In this document: piece after piece, positions 1 to 9,652 of the stretch | How the letters are laid out: every line of letters starts with the position of its first letter | Position numbering within the stretch: the stretch's first letter is position 1 | NCBI GenBank assembly: GCA_963675945.1 | Contig: OY780932.1 | Coordinates: 496,001-560,000 of the forward strand | From: G963556115 sp963675945 | GTDB lineage: Bacteria > Planctomycetota > SZUA-567 | Length of the DNA: 64,000 nt | Direction of reading: 5' to 3' | Made by a program: the position numbers and the translations under genes | The notes under the pieces: generated by a model | The model's database searches: none | What the model was told of the DNA's origin: nothing | Seen by the model: the letters and a program-made list of their open reading frames with translations, nothing else

Positions 1-1053
1 GAAGCCCTTACCCACAACTGTTGCCACCGCCGTCTGCACCAGCACCTCACTACCGCGCATATCACACACCGGCAGACTCTCGGTAGCCCCATACGGGGTA
101 TGAGTCTCAGCTCCAGCCGACAAAATATGCTTGAGCAGCCGTTCATGGGTCGCAGGGGGCACCGGTGCCCCAGCCATCAACACCTTCTGCATACTCGGTA
201 GCTTAATATTATTCTCCACGCAATACTTACTCACCCTGCCCCAGAGCGCCGGAGAGCCAAAAGAGAAGGTACACCCCTGTTTATTGATCGCCTCGATAAT
301 CTTTTGCGGCTCGACCTTGGCCGGCGCTGTCGGATCCATATCCGGGATCACCGCCGTCATCCCCAGCCCCACCGAGAAGAGCGCAAAGAGTGGGAATGTC
401 GGCAGATCTATATCCTCCGCCCCAATCTTATACGTATCACGAATAATCCGGCACTGTTCCACAAACATTCCGTGTTCATACTCTACGCCCTTGGCCGGAC
501 CGGTACTGCCAGTAGTAAAGAGAATCGCCGCCAGCTCGTCCGCCGTTGTCGGCGCCACCGTATAATCGCTACCGACAAGTCTCAATTCTGCAAGAGTCTT
601 GCCGTTCCAGAGCCAGCGCCGCCCCTCGGTCACCGCATATTTTACCGAGGTAAAGAACTTTCTCTTAAGTATTCGCATCAGATGCGCCAGCTCGACTCCA
701 ATCATCGCCTCCGGGCGTACCGACTGAATACAGTGGAGTAAACGTTCTATCCCCATCCCTGGATCGATCAGCACCGGTACCGCTCCGACTTTAAATAACG
801 CAAAGACTACGGCAAAGAAATCCAGACTCGGTCTGAGCATGACCAATGTCTTAACCCCGCGCCCCACCCCGTATTCCTCAAACCCTGCCGCATACTCCGA
901 ACTTCGCCGCGAGAGCTCACTAAAGGTCAGGTGCGTATACGCCACATTCCCTTGCTTATCCCGCGAAAATGGAAAGACCACCGCCCGCTTCTGCGGATAC
1001 TTCTCCGCCATCTCCTCCAGCTGTAGCGCAATATTACATACCTTACCATCCAC
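1..1053 (-). CDS. OleC-like fatty acyl-AMP ligase (beta-lactone synthetase family), 3' end cut by window edge
   Basis: Adenylate-forming (ANL) enzyme; 351 codons are visible and the C-terminal part lies outside the window. The P-loop-like ATP motif LFTTGSTGPAKGVEY is clear, followed by DLPTFPLFALFSVGLGMTAV, the GSPALWGRV block and the adenylation motif TPYGATESLPV. These blocks match my memory of OleC, which acts in long-chain olefin (ole) biosynthesis by converting a beta-hydroxy acid to a beta-lactone, better than ordinary acyl-CoA ligases. The start is taken as GTG at 1053, which overlaps the nadB stop by 11 bases, so the two genes are probably co-transcribed and translationally coupled. 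An in-frame ATG follows after about 15 codons. The rest of an ole cluster, if present, would lie to the left. The family is sure; the OleC subtype is likely. Confidence 0.85.
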   Translation of the reverse strand, partial: MDGKVCNIALQLEEMAEKYPQKRAVVFPFSRDKQGNVAYTHLTFSELSRRSSEYAAGFEEYGVGRGVKTLVMLRPSLDFFAVVFALFKVGAVPVLIDPGMGIERLLHCIQSVRPEAMIGVELAHLMRILKRKFFTSVKYAVTEGRRWLWNGKTLAELRLVGSDYTVAPTTADELAAILFTTGSTGPAKGVEYEHGMFVEQCRIIRDTYKIGAEDIDLPTFPLFALFSVGLGMTAVIPDMDPTAPAKVEPQKIIEAINKQGCTFSFGSPALWGRVSKYCVENNIKLPSMQKVLMAGAPVPPATHERLLKHILSAGAETHTPYGATESLPVCDMRGSEVLVQTAVATVVGKGF

Positions 1054-2668
1054 CACTGGCCATCTCCTCCAGCAACTCTATCGTAAGCTCAGTATGCTCA
1101 GCCGCCGCATCCTCACTTGGAAAATCAATACGCTGATGCGCCCCACGGCTCTCTTTACGCCTAAAGGCTGAATAAGCGATAAGCCCGGCCACCGTCAGCA
1201 TATTCTGCACTTCAAACCCGCCTCGCGCCTGAAACTGCTCACTGAATACATACTTCCCCCAGAAGGCGATGGTCTTGCGCGCCTCATGCAGCTTCTTCTC
1301 ATCACGAAACACCCCGAGGTGCCGCCAGGTCAATGCCTTCAAGGACTGGAGCATATCAGATAAGTTGAGCGGTGCCAACCTCGCCTCCTCAAGCCCCCGT
1401 TCAACCTTGAGTGGACGATACTCCAACTCCCTATAGGTCACCGCCTGCTTACCGGCGCGATAGCCGAACACCAGCCCCTCAAGGAGCGAGTTAGATGCCA
1501 ACCGGTTCGCTCCCTGCACCCCGGTTGACGCGACCTCACCCGCCGCCAGCAACCGCTCGACCGAGGTCTCACCCTCAAGATTGGTCTTTACACCACCCAT
1601 AAAGTAATGCACTGCCGGACGTACCGGGATCAACTCATGCACGATATCGATACCATACATCGAGCAGATCCTACCTATATTCGGAAACCTATTATTGATC
1701 ATCTCCTCACCCAAGTGGCGTAGGTCGAGATAGATCTCCACCTCTTCATCCCGGCTATGAAGCTCCTTAAAGATTGACTGGCTCACGACATCCCGCGGCG
1801 CCAGTTCAGCCCGCTCATCATACTTCTGCATGAAGCGCTGCCCATGCTGATTGATCAGATAAGCCCCCTCACCACGCACCGACTCACTTATCAGAAATCG
1901 CGGCGCCCCGGCAAGGTACAGGGTGGTAGGATGAAACTGCACAAACTCCATATCTCGCAGTACCGCCCCAGCTCTAAAAGCCTGCGCCATACCGTCACCG
2001 GTGGCACACCCGGGATTGGTCGTCTCCCGGAAGACCTGCCCACCACCACCAGAAGCGAGGATTGTCGCATGCGACTTGATACTCAAGAGCCGTCCATAAT
2101 TACTGTCCTGAATCAACGCCCCATAGCAGACATTATTTTCATGCAACAAGTCAATAACAAAATGGTTCTCATAGATCTGAATATTATGATGCCCCCTAAC
2201 CCTTGCCGCCAGAAACTTCTGGAGCTGGCGCCCGGTTGCATCTCCATCACAATGCATTATACGTCTGGAGCTATGCGCCCCCTCCATGGTAAAATGGATC
2301 TCACCGTCTTCGGTGTCAAACTCCATCCCCATCTCGATCAACTCACGACAGCGCGCCGCCCCATCACGCACCAAAACTTCAACGGCCTCACGTTCACAGA
2401 GCCCCTGTCCGGCTGCCAGGGTATCCTTAACATGGCTATCAAAGCTGTCGTCGGCTGCAAGTACCGCTGCAATTCCCCCTTGCGCATAATTGGTTGCGGT
2501 CTCATTTAATTCCTCTTTGGAGATAAGCACTACCCGGCGCGACTCCGCTGCTGCCAGAGCCGCCGATAATCCGGCAATACCACTGCCAATAACAAGTACC
2601 GGTGCCCAGAGTTCAGGGACACTCCCCAGATCAAGATCAACCAGATATCTAGCAAATTTATATGACAT
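1043..2668 (-). CDS. nadB: L-aspartate oxidase
   Basis: Flavoprotein that oxidises L-aspartate to iminoaspartate, the first step of de novo NAD synthesis, using oxygen or fumarate as acceptor. The 541-residue length is normal. The N-terminal dinucleotide-binding motif GSGIAGLSAALAA starts near residue 28. The family blocks TNYAQGGIAA, SGGGGQVFRETTNPGCATGDG, FVQFHPTTLY, HYFMGGVKTN and GEVASTGVQGANRLASNSL are all present, and a fumarate-reductase-type C-terminal helical domain follows. nadA and nadC are not in the window. The gene lies about 110 bp downstream of hrpA and overlaps the start of the OleC-like gene. Confidence 0.96.
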   Translation of the reverse strand: MSYKFARYLVDLDLGSVPELWAPVLVIGSGIAGLSAALAAAESRRVVLISKEELNETATNYAQGGIAAVLAADDSFDSHVKDTLAAGQGLCEREAVEVLVRDGAARCRELIEMGMEFDTEDGEIHFTMEGAHSSRRIMHCDGDATGRQLQKFLAARVRGHHNIQIYENHFVIDLLHENNVCYGALIQDSNYGRLLSIKSHATILASGGGGQVFRETTNPGCATGDGMAQAFRAGAVLRDMEFVQFHPTTLYLAGAPRFLISESVRGEGAYLINQHGQRFMQKYDERAELAPRDVVSQSIFKELHSRDEEVEIYLDLRHLGEEMINNRFPNIGRICSMYGIDIVHELIPVRPAVHYFMGGVKTNLEGETSVERLLAAGEVASTGVQGANRLASNSLLEGLVFGYRAGKQAVTYRELEYRPLKVERGLEEARLAPLNLSDMLQSLKALTWRHLGVFRDEKKLHEARKTIAFWGKYVFSEQFQARGGFEVQNMLTVAGLIAYSAFRRKESRGAHQRIDFPSEDAAAEHTELTIELLEEMASGGW

Positions 2669-2779
2669 TGTACAATCCCTAATAAATAAACACTCTCCAA
2701 ACTACTAATTGTAACCGCCGCTCGCCTGAAGACAAGAATAAAAATTATACTCATCCCGTTCAGCTGCAAAATACCGGTA

Positions 2780-5700
2780 CTACAAACTGCTAAGGTCAAC
2801 CTCTACCTCACGCCAGAGCGCATCAAGCCTCTTAGGCGAGACCTTATACCCGGTTCCAACCTCCTGCGCAAATATCGATACCGCATACTCCTCCAGCAAC
2901 CAGCGATACTCGACCAACGCCTTGGAATAACCTTTCTGACGCTGAATCTTAGCAAAAGCCTCAAGACACTGCTGCCAACGCGAATTGATCTCACCTGCGC
3001 GCACACGATCCTTCTGCACCGCCCCCTCCAGCTTCTTCACGCGCAAACGCATCCCCTCAATATAACGCGGAATATCTGGAGTATGCACAACCCCACTATC
3101 CCGCACAAAACCCGGATATACCAGCCGTGAGACCTGCGCATAGATCTCCTCAAAAGCCTCTCGCTTGAGTCCCTTTGGCCGTTCTTGCTCAATCTCCCGC
3201 ATAAACTCCACTACCGTCAACATCGCCGCATCCACTGCCACCCCAAGTTTATAGACAACTTCATAAAGCCGACTGCGCAGCAGACTCAAAAAACTCTCAA
3301 AATCCGTGCTAGTCAGCGGGAGTTCCTGCAGTTCATCCAGCAAATATTGCACGCCTGCCAACAGCATATCCTCCTGCAAACCTTCCTTACTGCCGCCAAT
3401 AGCCGCATAATACATATACGCCTCATTACCCGCTGGCAAACTCTTGATAATCTTCCGGCACTGCACATGGAGTATATTTACCGCCAAGCGGCATATTCCT
3501 CGCCGAGACACCCTCCTGGCGCTCTCCACGCTAGAATGCACCTCCAGTGCTACAGCCTTGATTGTATCCCGAAGCCCCAGATAACCTACCGCCCCCCCAG
3601 GCAACGCAACCTTTCTAAGTAATTCAAACCCCCAGGAGCAGACATTAACATTCTCATACTTATCCTTGGCAGCAGCTTCAAAATTACTCTTACTCTTACC
3701 TGCGCACTCAGCTTGCAGTTCCGTCAGCTCTCTACCGGCGGCCACAGTTTTATTCTGTGAATCAACGATAATAAAGTACATCCTTAAAAACGGGGTCAAC
3801 TCTCCCAAGCGAAAATCAGACTCTGCCACCCGCACCCCAAACTCCTTACGAATAAGCTCAATTAGTGTCGACACAAAGCCCAGCTGGCCCCTCTCTCTCT
3901 GTATGCGTGAATTGAGCGTTTCAACACAGGTGGCGATAGGCTGCAACTCCCTCCGTAGACTCCGCGGCAGACTCCGAACCATAGCTGCAATCTTCTCCCC
4001 GAGCAGCCCCGGAATCAACCATTCAAACTCTGACGCATCAAGACTGGGCAACACCCCCAGCGGTATTCTGCAACTCACCCCGTCGGTTTTATCTCCAGGA
4101 TCAAACTTATATGTAAGCTCAAACTCAAATCCACCCGCTCTGAATTTATCCGGAAACAACTCCTTGCTGAGCCCTGCTCTGTTCTCCAGGACAACATCCT
4201 TCTCCTGCATAAAGAGCTTACGACTACGGCGCCGTTTCTCAGCTTCAGAAAATTTTTGCAAAGCCTTCTCAGTATAAATATTAGCCGGTAGACGCTTATC
4301 ATAAAACCCATATAATGCCTCTGCATCCACCAGCAGATCCGTATTTCTCAGCTTATCCTGCTCATCCTGCACACTCTGAATCAACCGAGTGTTATCCCGG
4401 TAAAATCGTACCCGACTCCGCAGTTTCATCCCTACCAGCCCATCCCGGATAAAAATCTCCCGCGACTTTACTGGATCAATACCCCCATAATGCACTCGCC
4501 GCTTCTCAATCACCGGTAAGCCATAAAGCGTTGCATTCATAAATGCCCGTACACACCCACTCTTCTCATCAAAGAATGGTTCGGAATAACTCTTTTTGAG
4601 TAGATGCGCCCCAGCATCCTCCAGCCACTCCGGCTTGATTCTGGCTACAGTACGCGCAAATCTCCGACTGGTCTCCACAATCTCAGCAGCTACAATCCAC
4701 TCCGCCTTCTCCCCGGCGACCCCAGATCCCGGCCAGATCAAGTAGCGTGTCTCCTTGGCGCCGCGATACTCCTTATCCTCTTCATGATAGCGCCCGCACC
4801 GACTGAGCAATCCTGAGAGTAGCGCCCGGTGCAGGTTCTCTTCCGGGATATCATGCGCAGCTAGTTTCTTTTTCTCTTTATATAATGGTTCTTTCTTCTG
4901 CACTCCATATTTATTCAGCTCCTGCGCCAGCTGCTCACGAGTACTGAACCATTCCCGCAGACGCAGATAACTCAAAAAGTTATCCCGACAGAATTTATTG
5001 AACTTATTATTACTCCCCGCCTTCTCCCGCTCCTCCTCCAGAACTCGCCAAAGATGCAACCAAGAAGTGAAATCAGAGAACTTATCCTTATACCGACCAT
5101 GCACCCTATCCGCATCCGCCTGCTTATCCACCGGACGAAGTCGTGGCTCCTGTACCGAGAGTCCGGATACTATTGTCAGCATCTTCTCCAAACAACCATA
5201 GTTCGCCGCAGTAAGCAACATCTTGCCAAACCGCGGCTCAATCGGTAAGCGGGCAATACGCTTACCCTCCAGGGTAATCTCCCCGGCTTCAGACAACGCC
5301 CCGATCTCCTCAAGTTCACTATACCCAGCTCGTACCAGCCCGCCAGGAGGCGGTTCAATAAAAGGAAAATCTTCAATCTTACCCAGACGAAGCAGATTCA
5401 TCTGGAGTATTACCCCGGCAAGTGATGAACGCTTGATTTCAGGATCGGTAAACTCCTCCCGCTCCGCGAAATCATCCTCGCTATACAGACGCACACAGAC
5501 ACCCGGGCCTATTCGCCCACAACGTCCGGCTCGCTGCGCCGCACTGGCTCTGGAGATAGACTCAACCTGTAACGACTCCACCCCGCTCCTGCTGTTATAA
5601 CGCTTGATCCGTGCCATACCCGTATCGATTACGTACCTGACCCGCGGCACCGTCACCGAGGTCTCCGCCACATTGGTTGCAACCACAATCCTCCGTTTAG

Positions 5701-6679
5701 CTCCCGGCTTGAAGACCCGTTGCTGCTCCGCCGGCGTAAGCCTACCGTAAAGCGGCAACACCTCGACCCCGGCCAGACGTTTACGTTCAAGATGGTTTAC
5801 CGTCTCCCGTATCTCCTGCTCACCGCTCATAAACACCAACGCATCCCCTGCTCCATACTCATGCAGCAACGCCTCATACGCTTTCCCCACCTGCACCGCA
5901 AGCAGAGCGTTCTCATTCTCTATCGGCTGATATATCATCTCAACCGGATATGTACGCCCCTCGACGACAATACTCTCCGAGTGCGGAAAATATTCGGAAA
6001 AACGTTCGACTTCCAGCGTTGCTGAACTTATAATCACCTTCAACTCCGGACGCCTAGGCAACAACCGCTTCAAGTATCCTAGAATAAAATCGATGTTGAG
6101 TGAACGCTCATGAGCTTCATCAATTATCAGCGTATCATAAGCCAACAACTCTGGATCAGCTCTGGTCTCAGCCAGAAGTATGCCGTCGGTCATAAACTTA
6201 ATGTATGACCGATTCTTTACCCGTTCATCAAAACGCACCTGATACCCCACAGCTTCCCCGAGGCTACTGCCAAGCTCCTCCGCCACGCGACTGCTGATAC
6301 TCACCGCCGCCACCCGTCGCGGCTGAGTACATCCGATATATCCTTTTATCCCTCTACCGAGTTCGAGACAGATTTTGGGCAACTGCGTCGTCTTACCCGA
6401 CCCCGTCTCCCCGGCAATAATGACTACCTGATTCTGCTGAATCGCCTCCTTGATAATATCTTTCGACCCTACTATCGGCAATTCCTGGGGATACTCTATT
6501 ACCGGCAGATTATCCCGGCGCCACTGCACCAACTGGCGCGACCGTTCAATCTTCCCGGCATAATCATACTCACCTTGACGCCGCCGCCGTGAAGAAATTT
6601 GGTGCATAATTCGCGCCGCATCCACTCCAAAACAGGATAGCGCCTCTTCCTTTATCTTTTTTATATCCAGTTTGCTCAT
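2780..6679 (-). CDS. hrpA: ATP-dependent RNA helicase HrpA (DEAH box)
   Basis: DEAH-box RNA helicase of 1299 residues, almost the length of E. coli HrpA (about 1300). Walker A GETGSGKT lies near residues 90-97, the DEAH box near 187-190, motif III SAT near 219-221, and motif VI QRAGRCGRIGPG near 390. After these come the HA2 and OB-fold domains and a long C-terminal DUF3418-like region, as in the family. HrpA-type helicases unwind structured RNA and in E. coli help rescue stalled or collided ribosomes; that role is inferred here. The gene is the first of a minus-strand series hrpA-nadB-oleC-like and is divergent from the gene at 7250. Confidence 0.96.
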   Translation of the reverse strand: MSKLDIKKIKEEALSCFGVDAARIMHQISSRRRRQGEYDYAGKIERSRQLVQWRRDNLPVIEYPQELPIVGSKDIIKEAIQQNQVVIIAGETGSGKTTQLPKICLELGRGIKGYIGCTQPRRVAAVSISSRVAEELGSSLGEAVGYQVRFDERVKNRSYIKFMTDGILLAETRADPELLAYDTLIIDEAHERSLNIDFILGYLKRLLPRRPELKVIISSATLEVERFSEYFPHSESIVVEGRTYPVEMIYQPIENENALLAVQVGKAYEALLHEYGAGDALVFMSGEQEIRETVNHLERKRLAGVEVLPLYGRLTPAEQQRVFKPGAKRRIVVATNVAETSVTVPRVRYVIDTGMARIKRYNSRSGVESLQVESISRASAAQRAGRCGRIGPGVCVRLYSEDDFAEREEFTDPEIKRSSLAGVILQMNLLRLGKIEDFPFIEPPPGGLVRAGYSELEEIGALSEAGEITLEGKRIARLPIEPRFGKMLLTAANYGCLEKMLTIVSGLSVQEPRLRPVDKQADADRVHGRYKDKFSDFTSWLHLWRVLEEEREKAGSNNKFNKFCRDNFLSYLRLREWFSTREQLAQELNKYGVQKKEPLYKEKKKLAAHDIPEENLHRALLSGLLSRCGRYHEEDKEYRGAKETRYLIWPGSGVAGEKAEWIVAAEIVETSRRFARTVARIKPEWLEDAGAHLLKKSYSEPFFDEKSGCVRAFMNATLYGLPVIEKRRVHYGGIDPVKSREIFIRDGLVGMKLRSRVRFYRDNTRLIQSVQDEQDKLRNTDLLVDAEALYGFYDKRLPANIYTEKALQKFSEAEKRRRSRKLFMQEKDVVLENRAGLSKELFPDKFRAGGFEFELTYKFDPGDKTDGVSCRIPLGVLPSLDASEFEWLIPGLLGEKIAAMVRSLPRSLRRELQPIATCVETLNSRIQRERGQLGFVSTLIELIRKEFGVRVAESDFRLGELTPFLRMYFIIVDSQNKTVAAGRELTELQAECAGKSKSNFEAAAKDKYENVNVCSWGFELLRKVALPGGAVGYLGLRDTIKAVALEVHSSVESARRVSRRGICRLAVNILHVQCRKIIKSLPAGNEAYMYYAAIGGSKEGLQEDMLLAGVQYLLDELQELPLTSTDFESFLSLLRSRLYEVVYKLGVAVDAAMLTVVEFMREIEQERPKGLKREAFEEIYAQVSRLVYPGFVRDSGVVHTPDIPRYIEGMRLRVKKLEGAVQKDRVRAGEINSRWQQCLEAFAKIQRQKGYSKALVEYRWLLEEYAVSIFAQEVGTGYKVSPKRLDALWREVEVDLSSL

Positions 6680-7249
6680 GAACTTCTTATCTCGTTAATT
6701 TTGCATTATTTCAAAAATCATTGAATTATAAATTTATAACCTAAAAAAACCTGACTACCTTGGCCACCAGCTCGTAACGCCAACACATACCTAATTTACA
6801 GATTAATGTTCAAATCATTATAAACACAATGTATGTAAAGTCCAGCCATCCCCCTAAAACCCCAAAAAATTGCTTTTATTTCTAGCCAACGCAAGACACT
6901 ACAAAAAAACAATTTTGAGGTTAATTTATACATGTAAGCAAAAGCCAGAGTTAAAAAAACCGCGGATTGATCCTCGTTTTCCAGCCTTCCAATAAAAACA
7001 GCCTTTTCTTGCACAGAATCTTTTTTCCTAAAAAAATAATATTTTACTAATGTCACCTACCCCATAACCGTAAATATTGGCATGGGGAGGCATACTGAGC
7101 TTTAAATTAGCACCGCAGTTATGCCTTTAAAAAGCTGTAACGCAATTTAAATTAGGTACTTGGGGGTACTTATTTAAATATTAATTGAAAAGAATCGATA
7201 GTTAGTGGTATTTTATCAGTGAATTCTAGTTTCCATGGGAGGGAATACT
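6680..7249. other. Divergent intergenic region between hrpA and the DUF5610-like gene
   Basis: This is 570 bp of AT-rich DNA upstream of both flanking genes. I see no RNA gene. An 86-codon minus-strand open frame (6796-7056) would need a GTG start, has a poor ribosome site and no recognisable sequence, so it is not called. Apart from one weak sigma-70-like promoter for the rightward gene, nothing definite is visible. Confidence 0.5.
7185..7214 (+). promoter_or_regulatory. Possible sigma-70-type promoter for the DUF5610-like gene
   Basis: TTGAAA (7185-7190) and TATTTT (7209-7214) are separated by 18 bp, with the start codon 36 bp downstream. The -10 is imperfect. A weak sigma-28-like reading (ATCGATAG near 7193-7200) overlaps it, so which factor is used is open. 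Confidence 0.3.
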
Positions 7250-8608
7250 ATGTTCAGCGGAATTAACCAGAGCAGCATGTTTTCAAGTTACAAATTAAGT
7301 AGTTACTGGGAGAATATTGCCAAGACCAGTATTACCAATGGTAACACCAGTAATGTAGAATCGACTGAGCAAGAAGATGCCCAGACGGTATCTGCACGTG
7401 AAGCCTTTGCCAACGCTCTTAAAGAAAAGGGTATGAGCGAAGAAACTATTGCTTCATTACCTGAGAGTGTGTGGAAAAAAGCCGAGAAGAAGGCGGCAAA
7501 CGCCGAGGATTATGATTTCACTCAGGACAAGCAACTGCAAAAGCTGGCAGATTTCTTGGCCAAGAAGGCAGAGTTGGTCAAGAGTGAGACCAACACCGGA
7601 TCTTCAGATTCAGATAGTGCGACTATCTCACAAGAAGCACTTGATGCAGCTGCAGAAAACAGTACCAATGAGACCGAGGCAGAAGAAGAAGCCGCAGAAT
7701 CAGGAGTAGTCACCACCGAGACTGAAGAAGAAGAAGCTGAAGCAGCTACAACTTACGCCAGCATCTTCGATGAATTCAAGGACAAGCTCAACCAGATGCT
7801 CCTTGAAGGTGTAGGCCTAGGCAACCTTTCAGAAGCCACAGCCGGTACCTCAATGATGTCCTTCTCAGCCAGCTTTGAGATAAGCTACAGTTCTATGATC
7901 GCAGTAGCCGGTGAAAACGGCATGACCATGCAGGAGACCAGCTTCAGTCTGAAGGGATCATTCGAATTCATGGGTATCGGTAGTGCCGCCAACTTTGGGG
8001 ACAGCTTCAACCCATTCGACTTCCTTTCAGGCCTAAACGGCACTGATAGCGCGGACGCCAGTGATGAAACAGCTGCCACCGATCCATTTGCTCAACTGCG
8101 AGAGTACTTCTCGCCAGAGGCTACCGCTGACCGAATCCTTGACTTCTCACTTGGATTCTTCGGCAACAGCCAGCAGTATAAAGAAAGCGGTAATACCGAA
8201 GAAGCCAGATCTAACTTTGCCGATATTATCGGTAAAGCTATCCAGAAAGGCTTCGATCAGGCAATGGGAATCCTGGGTAAACTTCCAGACGAGACCCAGG
8301 AAGAAGTAGACGAGACCCATTCATTGGTATTTGACGGACTCGACAATTTCGTAAAGACCGGCTCAAAAGACGGTGAAGAAGGCGATGAAGTAACCGAACC
8401 TCTATTCGACTTCTCTGCCTACAGCAGTGTCTTTGAAATGAATTACTCATCTGTAACTACTTATTATAGTGCAGAAGAGACAGGTCAGGCTCTGGACGAC
8501 CTTTATAATAAGTACTTCAATAACGGCTATGGGGTAGAATCTCAAGCAGATACAGCCGAGCAAAACGCTACACCGGTAGAGGTTAAACCGCTGGACATCA
8601 CTGCATAA
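7250..8608 (+). CDS. Acidic DUF5610-like protein of unknown function
   Basis: 452 residues. The ATG at 7250 is preferred over the in-frame ATG at 7235 because a strong GGGAGGG ribosome site lies just before it. The N-terminal half is low-complexity and rich in Glu, Ala, Thr and Ser. A region near residues 285-370 (FSPEATADRILDFSLGFF, then a helix with GFDQAMGILGKL) resembles the DUF5610 family as I remember it. The motif FE(I/M)(S/N)YSS occurs twice, near residues 205 and 395, flanking this block like a split repeat. There is no signal peptide or membrane segment. It has its own rho-independent terminator and so is likely monocistronic. Function is unknown; the family name is a tentative match. 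Confidence 0.75.
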   Translation: MFSGINQSSMFSSYKLSSYWENIAKTSITNGNTSNVESTEQEDAQTVSAREAFANALKEKGMSEETIASLPESVWKKAEKKAANAEDYDFTQDKQLQKLADFLAKKAELVKSETNTGSSDSDSATISQEALDAAAENSTNETEAEEEAAESGVVTTETEEEEAEAATTYASIFDEFKDKLNQMLLEGVGLGNLSEATAGTSMMSFSASFEISYSSMIAVAGENGMTMQETSFSLKGSFEFMGIGSAANFGDSFNPFDFLSGLNGTDSADASDETAATDPFAQLREYFSPEATADRILDFSLGFFGNSQQYKESGNTEEARSNFADIIGKAIQKGFDQAMGILGKLPDETQEEVDETHSLVFDGLDNFVKTGSKDGEEGDEVTEPLFDFSAYSSVFEMNYSSVTTYYSAEETGQALDDLYNKYFNNGYGVESQADTAEQNATPVEVKPLDITA

Positions 8609-8703
8609 AAACGAAAAAGTGACCAGCACCAATAGATCTTGTATGTAGTACCCGACGTTTTATCTGGTGTGCAATGCACTTGTTAAAACGTCACCCTCCC
8701 GAG

Positions 8704-8743
8704 TCAGACTACTCTCCCCCAGGAGTAGTCTGTCATTTTTTTT
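8704..8743 (+). terminator. Rho-independent terminator of the DUF5610-like gene
   Basis: A perfect 9-bp stem AGACTACTC/GAGTAGTCT (8706-8714 with 8723-8731) with a short C-rich loop is followed by a run of eight or nine T residues. Confidence 0.88.
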
Positions 8744-8758
8744 ATCCCCCAAACACCC

Positions 8759-8788
8759 AAAAAAAAGGCTGCCTCCACAGAGGCAACC
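8759..8788 (-). terminator. Rho-independent terminator of the partner-switching operon
   Basis: Read on the minus strand, GGTTGCCTC pairs with GAGGCAGCC (one G-U) around a 4-base loop, followed by eight T residues. It lies just past the STAS gene stop and back to back with the plus-strand terminator at 8704. Confidence 0.87.
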
Positions 8789-8820
8789 TGATAAACATAG
8801 AGCTTTCACCCAAAATCATT

Positions 8821-9171
8821 CTATTCAGCTAAAAACCTCTTGGCGTCGGCATCTGACTCCAGAATAGTAAAGATCTGTGATAATCCAAGCAGGTCAAACA
8901 CCTCCTGTACGCTCTCTGTAGGATTGACCAGAACAATATTCCCTGTATTCTCTTGCGCCTGCGCCATGGCACCGATAAAGACTCCTGCCCCAGCCGAAGA
9001 GATATACTCAACATCACCCAAATTGACAATTATATTATAAATACCGGAGTCGAACAGATCTTGCAGATTATTATCCAATTTCTCGAAGGTATGCGCATCC
9101 AGAAAGCCTTTGAGATGAATCAATGCTACTCCGTTATCTTTACTCACTACCTCTAACTCTAATTCTGCCAT
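8821..9171 (-). CDS. STAS-domain anti-sigma factor antagonist (SpoIIAA/RsbV-like)
   Basis: 116-residue single STAS domain. The conserved loop DVEYISSAGAGVFIG carries the serine that anti-sigma kinases phosphorylate in this family (SSAG). In partner switching the dephosphorylated form binds the anti-sigma kinase and frees its target; the phosphorylated form does not. It is the last gene of a three-gene minus operon. Its ATG overlaps the stop codon of the anti-sigma gene (TAATG junction), so translation is likely coupled. No sigma factor gene is adjacent, so the target is unknown and could also be a non-sigma effector. Confidence 0.93.
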   Translation of the reverse strand: MAELELEVVSKDNGVALIHLKGFLDAHTFEKLDNNLQDLFDSGIYNIIVNLGDVEYISSAGAGVFIGAMAQAQENTGNIVLVNPTESVQEVFDLLGLSQIFTILESDADAKRFLAE

Positions 9172-9641
9172 TATTCCAACTCTCCTACAGCTTTATTCTC
9201 AACGCCAGCAATCTTCTTGATCATACATAGCTCATTTTTAACATTTTTCACATAATTATAATGAATCTCATCCATTATCTGCCGAATAAGGTAGATACCA
9301 TAGCCAGTCTTCTGACCGCGGTTGACAGCCTCTTTGATACATCCAGTCTTGATCGAAGTAGAGTCAAACTTCTTCCCTTCATCAATAACCTTTACCTGAA
9401 AGTCATTTCCTTCAACCTTTATCAGAACATGGACATAACCTTCTTCAATCTCCCCGTCATACGCATGCTCCATAACATTTGCCACCGCTTCATCTACCGC
9501 AAGGATAACTTTACCAATCGTTATTCTATCTGAGAAGTACTCAGAGGCAACACTTCTGACCATATTTCGTATTTCCGCAAGATGCTTGGTATCACACTTA
9601 CAAGTCATCTCCTTTATACAATCTTTATCACTCATTGACAC
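9171..9641 (-). CDS. Anti-sigma regulatory kinase, HATPase_c_2 fold (RsbW/SpoIIAB-like)
   Basis: 156 residues with a GHKL ATPase fold. The N box DEAVANVMEHAY (near residues 49-60), a VIDEGKKFD G1-like block and a GYGIYLIRQIMDEIHY block with ATP-lid glycines are visible. The family phosphorylates STAS antagonists on serine and sequesters a sigma factor. It lies between the phosphatase gene and the STAS gene with almost no spacing, the standard partner-switching order. The N-terminus is Cys-rich (MTCKCDTKH), which is unusual, but no metal site can be claimed. Confidence 0.92.
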   Translation of the reverse strand: MSMSDKDCIKEMTCKCDTKHLAEIRNMVRSVASEYFSDRITIGKVILAVDEAVANVMEHAYDGEIEEGYVHVLIKVEGNDFQVKVIDEGKKFDSTSIKTGCIKEAVNRGQKTGYGIYLIRQIMDEIHYNYVKNVKNELCMIKKIAGVENKAVGELE

Positions 9642-9652
9642 AACTTCCCTTC

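Noticed and set aside
6796..7056. 86-codon minus-strand frame in the hrpA upstream gap
   Set aside because: GTG start with a poor ribosome site, AT-rich composition and no recognisable sequence.
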